Positions 22,330 through 32,441 of a stretch of 64,000 nt of DNA are shown piece by piece. Under the pieces are notes generated by a model. It had not been told where the DNA came from. It did no database searches and worked only from the letters and a program-made list of their open reading frames with translations. This DNA is from Rhizobium johnstonii 3841. Lineage in GTDB: Bacteria; Pseudomonadota; Alphaproteobacteria; Rhizobiales; Rhizobiaceae. Each line of letters begins with the position of its first letter. Position 1 is the first letter of the stretch. Location of the stretch: NCBI RefSeq assembly GCF_000009265.1, contig NC_008380.1:2299501-2363500 (forward strand). Direction: 5' to 3'. Position numbers and translations under genes: made by a program.

Positions 22330-22929
22330 ATGACCCATAACCACAATAGACTGTTCTTTGCAGTGCTCGCATCCACCTGCGCCCTCCTTGCCATGCCGGC
22401 AAGCAATGCGCGTGCGATCGATGTCGGCGTGTCGGTGAATGCAGGCAATGCCGTCAGCGCCGATGTCGGGGCTTCGATTGGCGGCGGGCGCGGCATCAGC
22501 GCCGATGCCAATGCTTCCGTTGGCGGCTCGAACGGCGTCAATGCCGATGCGACCGCCAGTGCCGGCGGCGGCCGCGGTCTCGACGCAGACGTCAACGCCA
22601 GGATCGGGCGGGGCGTCAATGCCGATCTCAATGCACGCACCGGCGGTTCCGATGGAATCGATGCCAACGCCACGGCCTCGGTTGGCAGCGGTAATGGCGT
22701 CGATGCCGATCTCGCCATCGGCAGGGTAGACGGGGCAGGCAGCAGCGGCAGACCCGCGGGCGAGCGCAGCCTCAGCGCGTCCCAGATCCGCACCCTGGCG
22801 GCCTTCCAGGCGAGGCCTGTCAATGAGCAGCGCAAGATGCTCGTCCGTTGCGCCGATATCTCCGCCTCCGGCGGTGATTCCGGTCTTGCCGGTCTCTGCA
22901 GTCTGCTGCAGGCGACAGCCTCCCGCTGA
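22330..22929 (+). CDS. exported protein with tandem Gly/Asp-Ala repeats
   Basis: 199 residues from the ATG at 22330 with ACGGAGGAAG upstream. The signal peptide ends near ASNARA. Residues 30-135 are about seven units of roughly 16 residues built on GGGxGIxADxNASxG (for example VNADATASAGGGRGLDADVN), suggesting a repetitive beta structure. The C-terminal domain (SLSASQIRTLAAFQARPV, RKMLVRCADI, GLCSLLQA) is helical with two Cys. It is probably a secreted or surface protein; I cannot assign a function. A strong bidirectional terminator follows. Confidence 0.65.
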   Translation: MTHNHNRLFFAVLASTCALLAMPASNARAIDVGVSVNAGNAVSADVGASIGGGRGISADANASVGGSNGVNADATASAGGGRGLDADVNARIGRGVNADLNARTGGSDGIDANATASVGSGNGVDADLAIGRVDGAGSSGRPAGERSLSASQIRTLAAFQARPVNEQRKMLVRCADISASGGDSGLAGLCSLLQATASR

Positions 22930-22934
22930 ACGTG

Positions 22935-22972
22935 AAAAGACCCGCCGAACCACAGGGTTCGGCGGGTCTTTT
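22935..22972. terminator. strong bidirectional terminator
   Basis: AAAAGACCCGCCGAAC pairs perfectly with GTTCGGCGGGTCTTTT around six bases, leaving T-tracts on both strands. Confidence 0.9.
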
Positions 22973-22990
22973 CAAAGGATACTTCCTAAA

Positions 22991-23035
22991 GCATGTCTCG
23001 CAAAAGTGTGCAGCGGTTTTGCGACAAAGACATGC
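22991..23035. repeat. rhizobial palindromic repeat
   Basis: GCATGTC-TCGCAAAA faces TTTTGCGA-CAAA-GACATGC. A second palindrome, TAAAGCGCGG/CCGCGCTTTA (23051-23060 and 23084-23093), adjoins it and touches the aapP stop, where it may act as a 3' hairpin. Confidence 0.6.
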
Positions 23036-23090
23036 GGAAAAACAAAGGCCTAAAGCGCGGCACGCGAATCTGAAAGATCGCAACCGCGCT

Positions 23091-23864
23091 TTAGTGCAGG
23101 ATCTGGCTGAGGAACAGCTTGGTGCGTTCGTGCTGCGGGTTATCGAAGAAGGCGGCCGGTTCGTTCTGTTCGACGATTTGGCCCTGGTCCATGAAGATGA
23201 CCCGGTTGGCCACCTGGCGGGCAAAGCCCATTTCATGCGTGACGCAGAGCATGGTCATGCCTTCCTCGGCGAGACCCACCATGGTGTCGAGCACTTCCTT
23301 GATCATTTCGGGATCGAGCGCCGAGGTCGGCTCGTCGAACAGCATGATCTTCGGGTTCATGCACAGCGACCGGGCGATCGCCACGCGCTGTTGCTGGCCG
23401 CCGGAGAGCTGGCCCGGATATTTGTTGGCCTGCTCCGGGATCTTGACCCGCTTCAGGAAGTGCATGGCCACTTCTTCGGCCTGCTTCTTCGGCATCTTGC
23501 GGACCCAGATCGGCGCCAGCGTGCAGTTTTCGAGGATCGTCAGATGCGGGAAGAGGTTGAAGTGCTGGAACACCATGCCGACTTCGCGCCGCACCTCGTC
23601 GATCTTTTTCAGATCGTTGGTGAGCTCGGTGCCGTCGACGACGATCTTGCCTTTCTGATGCTCTTCAAGGCGGTTGATGCAGCGGATCATCGTTGACTTG
23701 CCCGAACCCGACGGGCCGGCAATGACGATGCGCTCGCCGCGCATGACCTTCAGGTTGATGTCGCGCAGCACGTGGAAATCGCCGTACCACTTGTTCATGT
23801 TGACGATCTCGACCGCCACTTCCGTTGCGGAAACGGTGAGCTTTTTCGCTGGAGCTTCAGCCAT
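23091..23864 (-). CDS. aapP: general L-amino acid ABC transporter ATP-binding protein
   Basis: 257 residues. Walker [10 protein letters not shown] is at 50-58, the ABC signature LSGGQ at 153-157 and Walker B IMLFDEP at 173-179. It belongs to the polar amino acid class of ABC ATPases and ends the aapJQMP operon. In R. leguminosarum the Aap system is a broad-range L-amino acid importer important in free-living cells and bacteroids. It would sit on the cytoplasmic face bound to AapQ/AapM. Gene order identical to the known operon supports the assignment. Confidence 0.95.
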   Translation of the reverse strand: MAEAPAKKLTVSATEVAVEIVNMNKWYGDFHVLRDINLKVMRGERIVIAGPSGSGKSTMIRCINRLEEHQKGKIVVDGTELTNDLKKIDEVRREVGMVFQHFNLFPHLTILENCTLAPIWVRKMPKKQAEEVAMHFLKRVKIPEQANKYPGQLSGGQQQRVAIARSLCMNPKIMLFDEPTSALDPEMIKEVLDTMVGLAEEGMTMLCVTHEMGFARQVANRVIFMDQGQIVEQNEPAAFFDNPQHERTKLFLSQILH

Positions 23865-23899
23865 GACTATTTTCCCTCATTCTTATCGTTGTAGCGTTC

Positions 23900-25054
23900 T
23901 TATCGTTTGTGGCCGGTATCAAGATGGCGTTCCATGAAACCTGAATAGCGCGACATGCCGAAGCAGAACAGCCAGAAGATGAAGCCCGCGAAGATCAGGC
24001 CCGTGATCGGCGTGACGGCGCTTGCCCAATTGGCATCGGAGAAGTTCAGCTTGACGATGCCAAGCAGATCGAACATGCCGATAATGGTGACCAGCGACGT
24101 GTCCTTGAACGTTCCGATGAAGGTGTTCACGATGCTCGGGATGACCAGCTTGATGGCCTGCGGCATGATGATCAGCCGGGTCTTCTGCCAATAGCCGAGG
24201 CCGAGTGAATCGGCGCCTTCGAACTGTCCCTTCGGGATCGCCTGAAGGCCGCCGCGGATCACTTCAGCCATATAGGCCGACGTGAAGATCGACACACCGA
24301 TCAGCGCCCGAAGCAATTTGTCCACGTTCCAGCCTGTCGGAAGAAAGAGCGGCAGCATGACACTTGCCATGAACAGAACGGTGATCAGCGGAACGCCTCG
24401 AATGACCTCGATGAAGGTAACGCAGAGCATCCGGATGACGGGCATCCTCGAGCGGCGTCCCAGCGCAAGCAGAATGCCGACGGGTAGGGACACGGCAATA
24501 CCGACAAAGGACAGGACGAGCGTCACCATCAACCCGCCCCAGAGCGGAGTCTCCACCACTTCAAGGCCGAAGCCGCCGTGAAGAAGCCAGAAGGCGATGA
24601 CCGGCAGGACGGCGAACAGAAGAATGGCGTTCAGGCCCTTGCGCGGCGCCGACGGGATCAACATCGGAACCAGCAGCAGAATGAACAGGATCCCGACGAT
24701 CGCCGGCCGCCAACGCTCGCCGAGCGGGTAGCGGCCGAAGATAAACTGATCGTACTTGGCGCTGATGAAGGCCCAGCATGCACCACTCCAGCCGTCAGGC
24801 TGGATGCCGCCCTGGAGCGTCGTCGCGCAGAATGTGCGGTCCGGGCCGGACCATACGGCCTGGATGAACAGCCAGTTGACGAGATGCGGCACGGCCCATG
24901 CGATGAGCGCAAGAGCGAGGATCGTCAGGATCACGTCCTTCGGAGTTGCCAGGAGATTGCGACGTATCCAGGCGACGGCTCCCCTCTCGCCGGGGGGCGG
25001 CGGTTCGGCTGCAAGGATGGACGTTCTGACAAAGGGTTTATCGGCGACCGACAT
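23900..25054 (-). CDS. aapM: general L-amino acid ABC transporter permease
   Basis: 384 residues from the ATG at 25054, preceded by GGTGGAGAG. Several hydrophobic helices are visible; the inner-membrane component signature is [21 protein letters not shown], the EAA loop that contacts the ATPase. The long N-terminal part with its own helices before the permease core is typical of AapM. It begins one base after the aapQ stop, implying coupling. Confidence 0.95.
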
Positions 25055-25055
25055 C

Positions 25056-26258
25056 TTATCTCTCCACCAGTGCCATCTTGGCATTGAACCAATTCATGAA
25101 CAGCGACGTGAGAATGCTCAAGCTGAGATAGACGATACCCCAGATGCAGACGATCTCGATCGCTTGACCGCTCTGATTGAGGATCGTGCCACCGACGGCA
25201 ACGAGATCCGAGAAGCCGATCGCGATGGCGAGTGAGGAGTTCTTGGTCAGGTTCAGGTACTGGCTCGTCAGCGGCGGGATGATGATGCGCAGCGCCTGCG
25301 GCACCACGACAAGTCTCGTCACGCTCGACGGATGCAGCCCCAGCGCTCCGGCTGCTTCGGATTGTCCCTTTGGAACGCCGCGAATGCCGCCGCGAACGAT
25401 CTCGGCGATGAACGAGGCGGTATAGAAGGACAGAGCGAGAAACAGCGACATGAATTCGGGGCCGACGACGGAGCCGCCCGTTAGGTTGAATTTTCCGGCA
25501 ACCGGAACGTCGAAGGTTAGCGGAAAGCCAGAGACAACGAAGACCAGCAATGGCAAGCCGACGATCAGCGCGATCGCAGTCCACACGGTGTGGAACGGCT
25601 GGCCGGTTGCGGCTTGGCGTTTGTGGGCCCAGCGCGCGATGATGATGCTGGCGACAATCGCAATCACCAGGGCGATGCCGACTGCTATCATGCCCGTGTC
25701 GAAGATCGGCTTCGGGAAGGCCAGTCCTCTGTTGTTGAGGTACATGCTGAACGGCAGACCCACCGACTCTCGCGGCTGCGGCAAAACGGAGAGAACGCCG
25801 AGATACCAGAAAAAGATGACGAGCAGCGGCGGAATGTTGCGGAAAACCTCGACATAGACCGTGCAGAGCTTGGCAATCAGCCAATTGCGCGACAGCCGGC
25901 CGATCCCGATCAGGAAGCCGATGATGGTCGCCGTGAAGATACCAGTCACCGCCACCAGCAAGGTATTCAAAATACCGACGAGAAGTGCGCGCGCATAAGT
26001 CGAGTCACTCGAAAAGGTGATCAGCGACTGGCCGATTTCGAAACCGGCGCGGCCGCGAAGAAAGCCGAAACCCGATGCCGTATTGCTGCGGGCAAGGTTC
26101 ACGGCCGTGTTGTGGGCCACCCACCACACAAAACCCACGAGAATAACGATTGTTAGAATCTGGTAAAATATGCTCCGGTATTTCGGGTCGTACATTGCCG
26201 ACCGGAAACTCCAGCCGGTGCCATGCAAAGGTGTCGTATCCACAGCCTCATGCGTCAT
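25056..26258 (-). CDS. aapQ: general L-amino acid ABC transporter permease
   Basis: 400 residues. The sequence [18 protein letters not shown] starts a membrane protein with about eight helices; [21 protein letters not shown] is the EAA ATPase-contact loop. As in other Aap systems AapQ and AapM are large permeases with an extended periplasmic loop between the first helices. It lies about 100 bp downstream of aapJ with a stem-loop between. Confidence 0.95.
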
Positions 26259-26312
26259 GCCGCGCCAATCCCCTTGTGCCCGTTTTCGGGCTTTCTTTTT
26301 ACTTTTTGGAGT

Positions 26313-26337
26313 GGGAAGGCGGCTTGGCCGCCTTCCC
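26313..26337. promoter_or_regulatory. aapJ-aapQ intercistronic stem-loop
   Basis: GGGAAGGCGGC pairs perfectly with GCCGCCTTCCC around three bases. No T-tract follows in the direction of transcription, so it more likely stabilises the aapJ message and lowers permease expression than stops transcription. Confidence 0.65.
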
Positions 26338-26360
26338 GGTATTTCACTGCCGGTGCTCGA

Positions 26361-27386
26361 TTAACGAACCGGCGGTGCGTACTGGATGCCGCCCTTGTTC
26401 CACAGAGCATTCAAGCCGCGTGCGATCTTGAGGGGGCTGCCCTGGCCGATGTTACGCTCGAAGATTTCGCCATAATTGCCGACGCCCTTGATGACGTTGG
26501 CGGCCCAATCATTGGTCAGGCCGAGATCGGTGCCGATCTTGGTGTCGGTCTCGCTGCCGAGGAAGCGCTTGATATCAGGGTTCGGCGAGTTCTTCATCTC
26601 GTCGACATTTGCCTGGGTGATGCCGAACTCTTCGGCATTGATCAGCGCATAAGCCGTCCAGGAAACGATATCGAACCACTGATCATCGCCCTGACGGACG
26701 GCCGGGCCAAGCGGCTCCTTGGAGATGATCTCAGGAAGGATGATGTGTTCGTCGGGATTCTTCAGCGTCAGACGCAACGAATAGAGACCGGACTGGTCGG
26801 TCGTGTAAACGTCGCAACGACCGGCGTCGTAGGCCGCGTTGACCTCAGGAAGATTTTCGAAGACGACCGGATTGTACTGCAGATTGTTCGTCTTGAAATA
26901 ATCGGCGAGGTTCAGTTCCGTGGTCGTCCCCGACTGCACGCAGATTGCTGCGCCGGAGAGTTCGAGAGCCGACTTCACGTTCAGGCCCTTGCGCACCATG
27001 AAGCCCTGGCCGTCATAATAGGTGACGGGACGGAAGTTGAAGCCGAGTGCGGTGTCGCGGTTGATCGTCCAGGTCGTATTGCGCGAGAGAACGTCGATTT
27101 CACCGGACTGCAGAGCGGTGAAGCGTTCCTTCGCATTTGTCGGCGTGTACTTGACCTTGGTGGGGTCGCCGAACACCGCCGAAGCGACGGCCTTGCAGAA
27201 GTCGACGTCGAAGCCGGCCCAATTGCCGGAAGCGTCAGGTGCGGCAAAGCCGGTAAGGCCGGTATTGACGCCGCACTGAACGAAACCCTTTGCCTTGACG
27301 TCTGACAGAGTGGTGGCGGAGGCGGCCGAGGCGCCAACTGCCAAAACTGCTGCGCCGATGGCGGCGGACAGGAGCTTATTTTTCAT
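26361..27386 (-). CDS. aapJ: general L-amino acid ABC transporter periplasmic binding protein
   Basis: 341 residues from the ATG at 27386. A signal peptide (MKNKLLSAAIGAAVLAVGAS...) precedes a family 3 solute-binding fold: GNWAGFDVDFCKAVASAVFG, RFTALQSGEIDVLSRNTTWT and DVYTTDQSGLYSLR. Two Cys (FVQCG and DFCKA), with later ones, could form the disulfide known in this family. It captures L-amino acids in the periplasm for AapQMP. It is transcribed divergently from metC. Confidence 0.95.
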   Translation of the reverse strand: MKNKLLSAAIGAAVLAVGASAASATTLSDVKAKGFVQCGVNTGLTGFAAPDASGNWAGFDVDFCKAVASAVFGDPTKVKYTPTNAKERFTALQSGEIDVLSRNTTWTINRDTALGFNFRPVTYYDGQGFMVRKGLNVKSALELSGAAICVQSGTTTELNLADYFKTNNLQYNPVVFENLPEVNAAYDAGRCDVYTTDQSGLYSLRLTLKNPDEHIILPEIISKEPLGPAVRQGDDQWFDIVSWTAYALINAEEFGITQANVDEMKNSPNPDIKRFLGSETDTKIGTDLGLTNDWAANVIKGVGNYGEIFERNIGQGSPLKIARGLNALWNKGGIQYAPPVR

Positions 27387-27491
27387 TTTCCCAACCTTTT
27401 CCGTTGTCTTATCTTTTCTTGTGGGGAGTGCGTGCCGACAATCCGTGCCGCCTCCCCATTGTCTCGACACCCTCCCGGCGCGAGTGACCCT

Positions 27492-27520
27492 ATCACAGTC
27501 GCAAATGTCACTATGGTCAA
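27492..27520 (-). promoter_or_regulatory. candidate aapJ promoter
   Basis: On the minus strand TTGACC (27520-27515) and TGTGAT (27497-27492) are 17 bases apart, giving a leader of about 100 bases. GTGACA motifs flank the -35 box on both sides and may bind a regulator. Confidence 0.4.
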
Positions 27521-27746
27521 GTGTCACGCCCAATAATTGCGGCGAAATGCAACATTTTGGCAGATAGCGCTGCATTCATGGGCGGTTGACTAGGAAATAG
27601 GCGTCCGGTTGCGGAAAAATAACGCGAAAATCGAAATTTCCATGATTTCGGATCGTCGCCTCAACCGATCTTCAAGGGGTTGACCGGAAACGGCGGGGCG
27701 TCCAAAAGTCTGGTTTCGCGACCCTTCGCCAAAGGCTATTCCCGAC

Positions 27747-28937
27747 ATGAAAGACAAAGACAGCTTGCTGCAAAATGCCGGCATCAACACCCGCCTGACC
27801 CATATCGGCAACGACCCCTTCGATTATCACGGCTTCATCAATCCGCCGGTCGTGCATGCCTCGACAGTGCTGTTTCCGAACGCGCGGGCGATGGAGACGC
27901 GCACGCAGAAATACACTTACGGGACGCGCGGCACCCCGACGACGGATGCGCTCTGCGAGGCGATCGACGCACTCGAAGGCTCGGCCGGAACAATCCTTGT
28001 GCCGTCGGGCCTTGCGGCCGTCACCATTCCGTTTCTGGGTTTCGTCGCAGCCGGCGATCATGCGCTGGTGGTCGATTCGGTCTATGGCCCGACGCGTCAT
28101 TTCTGCGACACGATGTTGAAGCGCCTGGGCGTCGAGGTGGAATATTACCATCCGGAGATCGGCGCCGGCATCGAGACACTGTTCCGGTCGAACACGAAAC
28201 TCGTCCACACCGAGGCTCCTGGCTCCAACACCTTCGAGATGCAGGATATTCCGGCGATCTCGGCGGTTGCGCACCGCCACGGCGCCGTCGTCATGATGGA
28301 CAATACCTGGGCGACGCCGGTCTATTTCAGGCCGCTCGATCACGGCGTCGACATCTCGATCCACGCATCGACGAAATATCCGTCCGGCCATTCCGACATC
28401 CTGCTCGGGACGGTTTCGGCCAATGCCGAGCATTGGGAGCGGCTGAAGGAGGCAAACGGTGTGCTCGGCATCTGCGGCGCACCCGATGATGCCTACCAGA
28501 TCCTGCGCGGATTGCGCACCATGGGCCTGCGCCTCGAGCGGCACTATGAAAGCGCGCTCGATATCGCGAAATGGCTGGAGGGCAGGGACGACGTCGCCCG
28601 CGTGCTGCATCCGGCCCTGCCGAGTTTCCCCTCGCACCATCTCTGGAAGCGCGATTTCAAAGGCGCCAGCGGCATCTTCTCCTTCGTGCTGGCCGCAGAC
28701 GGTCCCGAGAAGTCCAGAGCAAAGGCGCATGCCTTCCTCGATGCGCTGAGGATTTTCGGTCTCGGCTATTCCTGGGGTGGCTTTGAAAGCCTCGCCTTGC
28801 ACGCCTATCTCAACGATCGCACGGTCGCCAAGGCTCCGACGGACGGTCCGGTCATCCGCCTGCAGATCGGCATCGAGGACGTGGCCGACCTGAAGGCCGA
28901 TATCGAACGGGGTTTTGCGGCGGCAAGCGCGGTCTGA
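27747..28937 (+). CDS. metC: cystathionine beta-lyase
   Basis: 396 residues of the Cys/Met metabolism PLP-enzyme family. Visible landmarks are YGTRGTPTTDALCEAIDALEG, VPSGLAAVTIPFL, MMDNTWATPVYF and STKYPSGHSDILLG, whose Lys should bind pyridoxal phosphate. It cleaves cystathionine to homocysteine, pyruvate and ammonia in methionine synthesis. The ribosome binding site is weak. It diverges from aapJ. Other C-S lyases of this fold are possible, but length and motifs fit rhizobial MetC. Confidence 0.88.
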   Translation: MKDKDSLLQNAGINTRLTHIGNDPFDYHGFINPPVVHASTVLFPNARAMETRTQKYTYGTRGTPTTDALCEAIDALEGSAGTILVPSGLAAVTIPFLGFVAAGDHALVVDSVYGPTRHFCDTMLKRLGVEVEYYHPEIGAGIETLFRSNTKLVHTEAPGSNTFEMQDIPAISAVAHRHGAVVMMDNTWATPVYFRPLDHGVDISIHASTKYPSGHSDILLGTVSANAEHWERLKEANGVLGICGAPDDAYQILRGLRTMGLRLERHYESALDIAKWLEGRDDVARVLHPALPSFPSHHLWKRDFKGASGIFSFVLAADGPEKSRAKAHAFLDALRIFGLGYSWGGFESLALHAYLNDRTVAKAPTDGPVIRLQIGIEDVADLKADIERGFAAASAV

Positions 28938-28967
28938 TCAGACACATTTTGCCGTCGTGGTCCCGCC

Positions 28968-30122
28968 TCACGGCAGATCGACAGCCCGATAGCCGTAGAT
29001 CCAGTCGAGATCTGCCGCGAGGCTCAGCGGCGGCTTGAGGCCGAGCACGAGATCGCGGCCGATCCGGATCGGCCCTTTTGCATGATAGGCGAACCGGTTG
29101 AAGGCGCCGCGCTGGCGAAGCCTCGCAATGCGTGGCGCCCGATGTCGTTCGAAGAGCGCCAGCGCTTCCGCCACGGGGTGGTTCGAAAGAAACGTGGCCA
29201 GTTCATAGGCGTCTTCGATCGCCATCGCCGCTCCCTGGGCGGCAAACGGCATCATCGCATGCGCTGCGTCGCCGATCAGAACTGTCCTGCGGCCGTCCTG
29301 CCATACGCCCGATGTGGTTTCGAACAGCGGCCAGAACGTCAGCTTCTTCTGTCTGTCGAGCAGCGAGACGATCGCGGCATTCCAGCCGGAAAGGCGTGCC
29401 CGCAACTCGGCGCGCTGTTCAGCCGTCGGCTCGCTTTGCCAGGCCTGCGACGCGATATTGCCGGCGGTGATCGCCACTACGTTGAAGCTGCCGGTCTCCC
29501 TCAGCGGATAGCAGACGAGATGCGCCGAACCGCCGAGAAAAGCCGAAACGCTTGCCCGGTCGAGGAAAGCGGGCGCCTCCGTTTCGGCAATCGTAAAACG
29601 GTAGGCGATATTGCCGGAAAAGCGCGGCGAGGGGCTGCCCGGCACGGATTGCCGAAGCTTCGACCAGACGCCGTCGGCGCCGATGACGACATCGGCCGCC
29701 CGCTCGAAAAGCGGTAGGGTCGAATCTATCCGCACACCAAGGTGAAGCCGGCAGAGCGGATCGGCCGCAACCGCAGCCAAAAGGGCTTTCTGCAATGTGG
29801 TGCGGTGCAGGACGCCATAGGGAGCGCCCCAGCGTTCTCGCGCGAATTTGCCGGCCGGCACCGCCGCGAGCTGGCGGAGCGACCCACCCGATCTCAGCCG
29901 GATCGCGTCCGGCTCGAGCCAGACCTTAGACAGTCCCTCAAGGATACCAAGTTCGGCAAGGATGCGGGAAGCGTTCGGCGAAACCTGCAATCCGGCGCCG
30001 ATGTCGGTGAGTTCGCCCGCCTGCTCGAAGATCTCCGAGCTGATACCCCGGCGCGAAAGCGCGAGGGCAGCAGTCAGTCCTGATATCCCGGCGCCGACGA
30101 TGGCGGCATGTTCGATCGGCAT
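28968..30122 (-). CDS. FAD-dependent monooxygenase (salicylate hydroxylase-like)
   Basis: 384 residues. GAGISGLTAAL at 10-20 is the dinucleotide-binding motif, the DG segment is VVIGADGVWSKLR, and IGDAAHAMMPFAAQGAAMAIED is the second FAD motif of group A flavoprotein hydroxylases. The substrate is probably an aromatic acid but cannot be fixed. It follows a small zinc-finger gene by 27 bp on the same strand and may share its transcript. Confidence 0.85.
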   Translation of the reverse strand: MPIEHAAIVGAGISGLTAALALSRRGISSEIFEQAGELTDIGAGLQVSPNASRILAELGILEGLSKVWLEPDAIRLRSGGSLRQLAAVPAGKFARERWGAPYGVLHRTTLQKALLAAVAADPLCRLHLGVRIDSTLPLFERAADVVIGADGVWSKLRQSVPGSPSPRFSGNIAYRFTIAETEAPAFLDRASVSAFLGGSAHLVCYPLRETGSFNVVAITAGNIASQAWQSEPTAEQRAELRARLSGWNAAIVSLLDRQKKLTFWPLFETTSGVWQDGRRTVLIGDAAHAMMPFAAQGAAMAIEDAYELATFLSNHPVAEALALFERHRAPRIARLRQRGAFNRFAYHAKGPIRIGRDLVLGLKPPLSLAADLDWIYGYRAVDLP

Positions 30123-30149
30123 TGTCCGTCCGGTCCGGATCTGGACTGA

Positions 30150-30395
30150 CTACGCCGCCTTTACGTGGAAAACGCAACCGGCCGGATTGGTCTGGCTCGG
30201 CTTGAGAGCGGAATTGAAGCGATAGAGCGTCGAGCAGTAGGAACAGACCTTCTCGTTGTCGTCGCCCATGTCGATGAAGATATGCGGATGATCGAAGGGA
30301 GCCGAAGCGCCGGTGCACATGAATTCCTTGACGCCGACTTCGATAACGCGGTGACCGCCGTCGTTCTGGAAGTGGGGAATGTTGTGGCCGGCCAT
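30150..30395 (-). CDS. CHCC zinc-finger domain protein
   Basis: 81 residues from the ATG at 30395. The motif KEFMCTGASAPFDHPHIFID, then KVCSYCSTLYRF, gives C...H...C-x2-C, as in the CHCC zinc-finger proteins related to the mitochondrial complex I subunit NDUFS6. Such proteins accompany complex I in alphaproteobacteria. It is a housekeeping protein of unknown exact role here. Confidence 0.85.
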   Translation of the reverse strand: MAGHNIPHFQNDGGHRVIEVGVKEFMCTGASAPFDHPHIFIDMGDDNEKVCSYCSTLYRFNSALKPSQTNPAGCVFHVKAA

Positions 30396-30553
30396 GTCGC
30401 TCTCCGAATACTTTGAAATGTGCGCGAACCTTATAAGCCTTCGCCGCAAATGTGTAGAGCCAAACCGCCTCGCCAAGCACAGTTTTTAGCCACAGTTTTT
30501 GGCTTCACGACGAAAGGCCGCTCGATTATGGTCGCGCCAAAAAGGAAGGCCCG

Positions 30554-31339
30554 ATGAACCTGAATACGCCCACATTTTCGAGCTTCACCCATGACGGATT
30601 GCAGCTCGCCTTCTTCGATGAGGGCGATCCGGCCGGCGTCCCCGTGTTGTTGATCCACGGCTTTGCCTCGACCGCAAACGTCAATTGGGTGCATCCTGGC
30701 TGGCTGAAGACGCTCGGCGATGCCGGCTACCGGGTGATCGCCATGGACAATCGCGGCCACGGCGCAAGCGACAAGCCGCATGATGCCGAAGCCTATCGTC
30801 CCTGGGTCATGGCCGGCGATGCGATCGCACTGCTCGACCATCTTGGCATCCCAGAGGCCAATGTCATGGGCTATTCGATGGGCGCGCGCATTTCCGTTTT
30901 TGCCGCGCTTGCCAATCCGCATCGCGTCCGTTCACTGGTGCTCGGCGGCCTCGGCATCGGCATGACCGACGGCGTCGGTGACTGGGACCCGATTGCCGAT
31001 GCACTTCTGGCGCCCTCGCTGGAGGCGGTGACGCATACCCGCGGCCGCATGTTCCGCGCCTTCGCCGAGCAGACGAAGAGCGACCACGTCGCCCTTGCCG
31101 TCTGCATCCGCGGCTCGCGCGATCTCGTCGCCCGCTCCGATATGGCCAAGCTCGATATGCCGACGCTGATCGGCGTCGGCACCAAGGATGATATCGCCGG
31201 CTCGCCGCAGGAATTGGCGGCGCTGATGCAAAATGCCGAAGCGCTCGATATTCCGGGCCGCGATCATATGCTCGCCGTCGGCGACAAGGTTTTCAAGCAG
31301 GCGGTGCTGGCCTTCTATGCAAGGGTCGCCCATCGCTGA
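30554..31339 (+). CDS. alpha/beta hydrolase
   Basis: 261 residues with a standard alpha/beta hydrolase fold: LLIHGFAST (oxyanion region), AMDNRGHGASDKP, the nucleophile elbow GYSMGAR, an Asp in GTKDDIAGSP and the catalytic His in IPGRDHMLAVGD. No signal peptide is seen. The substrate is unknown; esterase or lactonase activity is possible. It has its own start region with AAAAGGAAGG upstream. Confidence 0.88.
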   Translation: MNLNTPTFSSFTHDGLQLAFFDEGDPAGVPVLLIHGFASTANVNWVHPGWLKTLGDAGYRVIAMDNRGHGASDKPHDAEAYRPWVMAGDAIALLDHLGIPEANVMGYSMGARISVFAALANPHRVRSLVLGGLGIGMTDGVGDWDPIADALLAPSLEAVTHTRGRMFRAFAEQTKSDHVALAVCIRGSRDLVARSDMAKLDMPTLIGVGTKDDIAGSPQELAALMQNAEALDIPGRDHMLAVGDKVFKQAVLAFYARVAHR

Positions 31340-31467
31340 CAACATCCTGATGCCGAAAATCCATGCTAAAAAACCATGGCGACGGCACCCATATATGTTA
31401 TTGGCGTTTTCCTCTATATATTGGCATTCCGAAAACGGCATTCCTTCCGGCAACGAGGAGAGCGGCG

Positions 31468-32301
31468 ATGGTCGCAAAGACTGACATCCGTGCTTTTGAG
31501 ACAGGCCATCCGCTGAAGGTGATGGATCCCATCTGGGACAGCCTGCGCGAGGAAGCCCGGCTCGCCGCCGAACGGGACCCGGTTCTCGCGGCCTTCCTCT
31601 ATTCGACCGTGATCAACTACCACTCGCTCGAGGAATGCGTCATCCACCGCATCTGCGAGCGTCTCGATCACCCCGACATGCAGGCGAACCTGCTTCGCCA
31701 GACCTTCGAGGAAATGCTCCTCGACTGGCCGGACTGGAGCTCCATCCTGCGCGTCGATATCCAGGCGATCTATGACCGCGATCCCGCCTGCCTGCGCTTC
31801 ATGGAGGCGGTGCTTTATTTCAAGGGCTTCCACGCGCTGCAGACACATCGTCTCGCCCATTGGCTGCTGAACCGCGGCCGGCGTGATTTTGCGCTCTATC
31901 TGCAGAGCCGCTCCTCCAGCGTCTTTCAGACCGACATCAATCCGGCCGCCCGTATCGGCAAGGGCATCTTCCTCGATCACGCCACCGGCCTCGTCGTCGG
32001 CGAGACGGCCGTCATCGGCGACAACGTTTCGATCCTGCACGGCGTCACACTCGGAGGCACCGGCAAGGAGGGCGCTGACCGCCATCCCAAGATCGGCTCC
32101 GGCGTCATGATCGGCGCCGGCGCCAAGATCCTCGGCAATATCGAGATCGGCTACTGCTCACGAGTCGCCGCAGGCTCCGTCGTATTGAAGGCGGTGCCGC
32201 CCAAGAAGACGGTGGCGGGCGTGCCGGCCAAGGTCGTCGGTGAGGCCGGTTGTTCCGAGCCGTCGCGCAACATGGACCAGGTGATTGGCGCCGATATCTG
32301 A
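31468..32301 (+). CDS. cysE: serine O-acetyltransferase
   Basis: 277 residues from the ATG at 31468 with GAGGAGAG upstream. The N-terminal helical domain is followed by a left-handed beta-helix of hexapeptide repeats (ARIGKGIFLDHATGLVVGET, VIGDNVSILHGVTLGG, KIGSGVMIGAGAKILG) holding the catalytic DHATG His. It makes O-acetylserine from serine and acetyl-CoA for cysteine synthesis. It usually forms a complex with CysK and is feedback-inhibited by cysteine. Confidence 0.94.
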   Translation: MVAKTDIRAFETGHPLKVMDPIWDSLREEARLAAERDPVLAAFLYSTVINYHSLEECVIHRICERLDHPDMQANLLRQTFEEMLLDWPDWSSILRVDIQAIYDRDPACLRFMEAVLYFKGFHALQTHRLAHWLLNRGRRDFALYLQSRSSSVFQTDINPAARIGKGIFLDHATGLVVGETAVIGDNVSILHGVTLGGTGKEGADRHPKIGSGVMIGAGAKILGNIEIGYCSRVAAGSVVLKAVPPKKTVAGVPAKVVGEAGCSEPSRNMDQVIGADI

Positions 32302-32441
32302 GCGCCCATTGGAAACAAGGATAGGAAAAGTCGGCGGGATCCGAGCGGGGAGGGCCATGAGCAAACGGCAACCTTGCCTTTACACCGCTGCATTTCCTGT
32401 GCAAGAAGCGGCCAATCAAGACCGCTTACGGAGATGACAGA

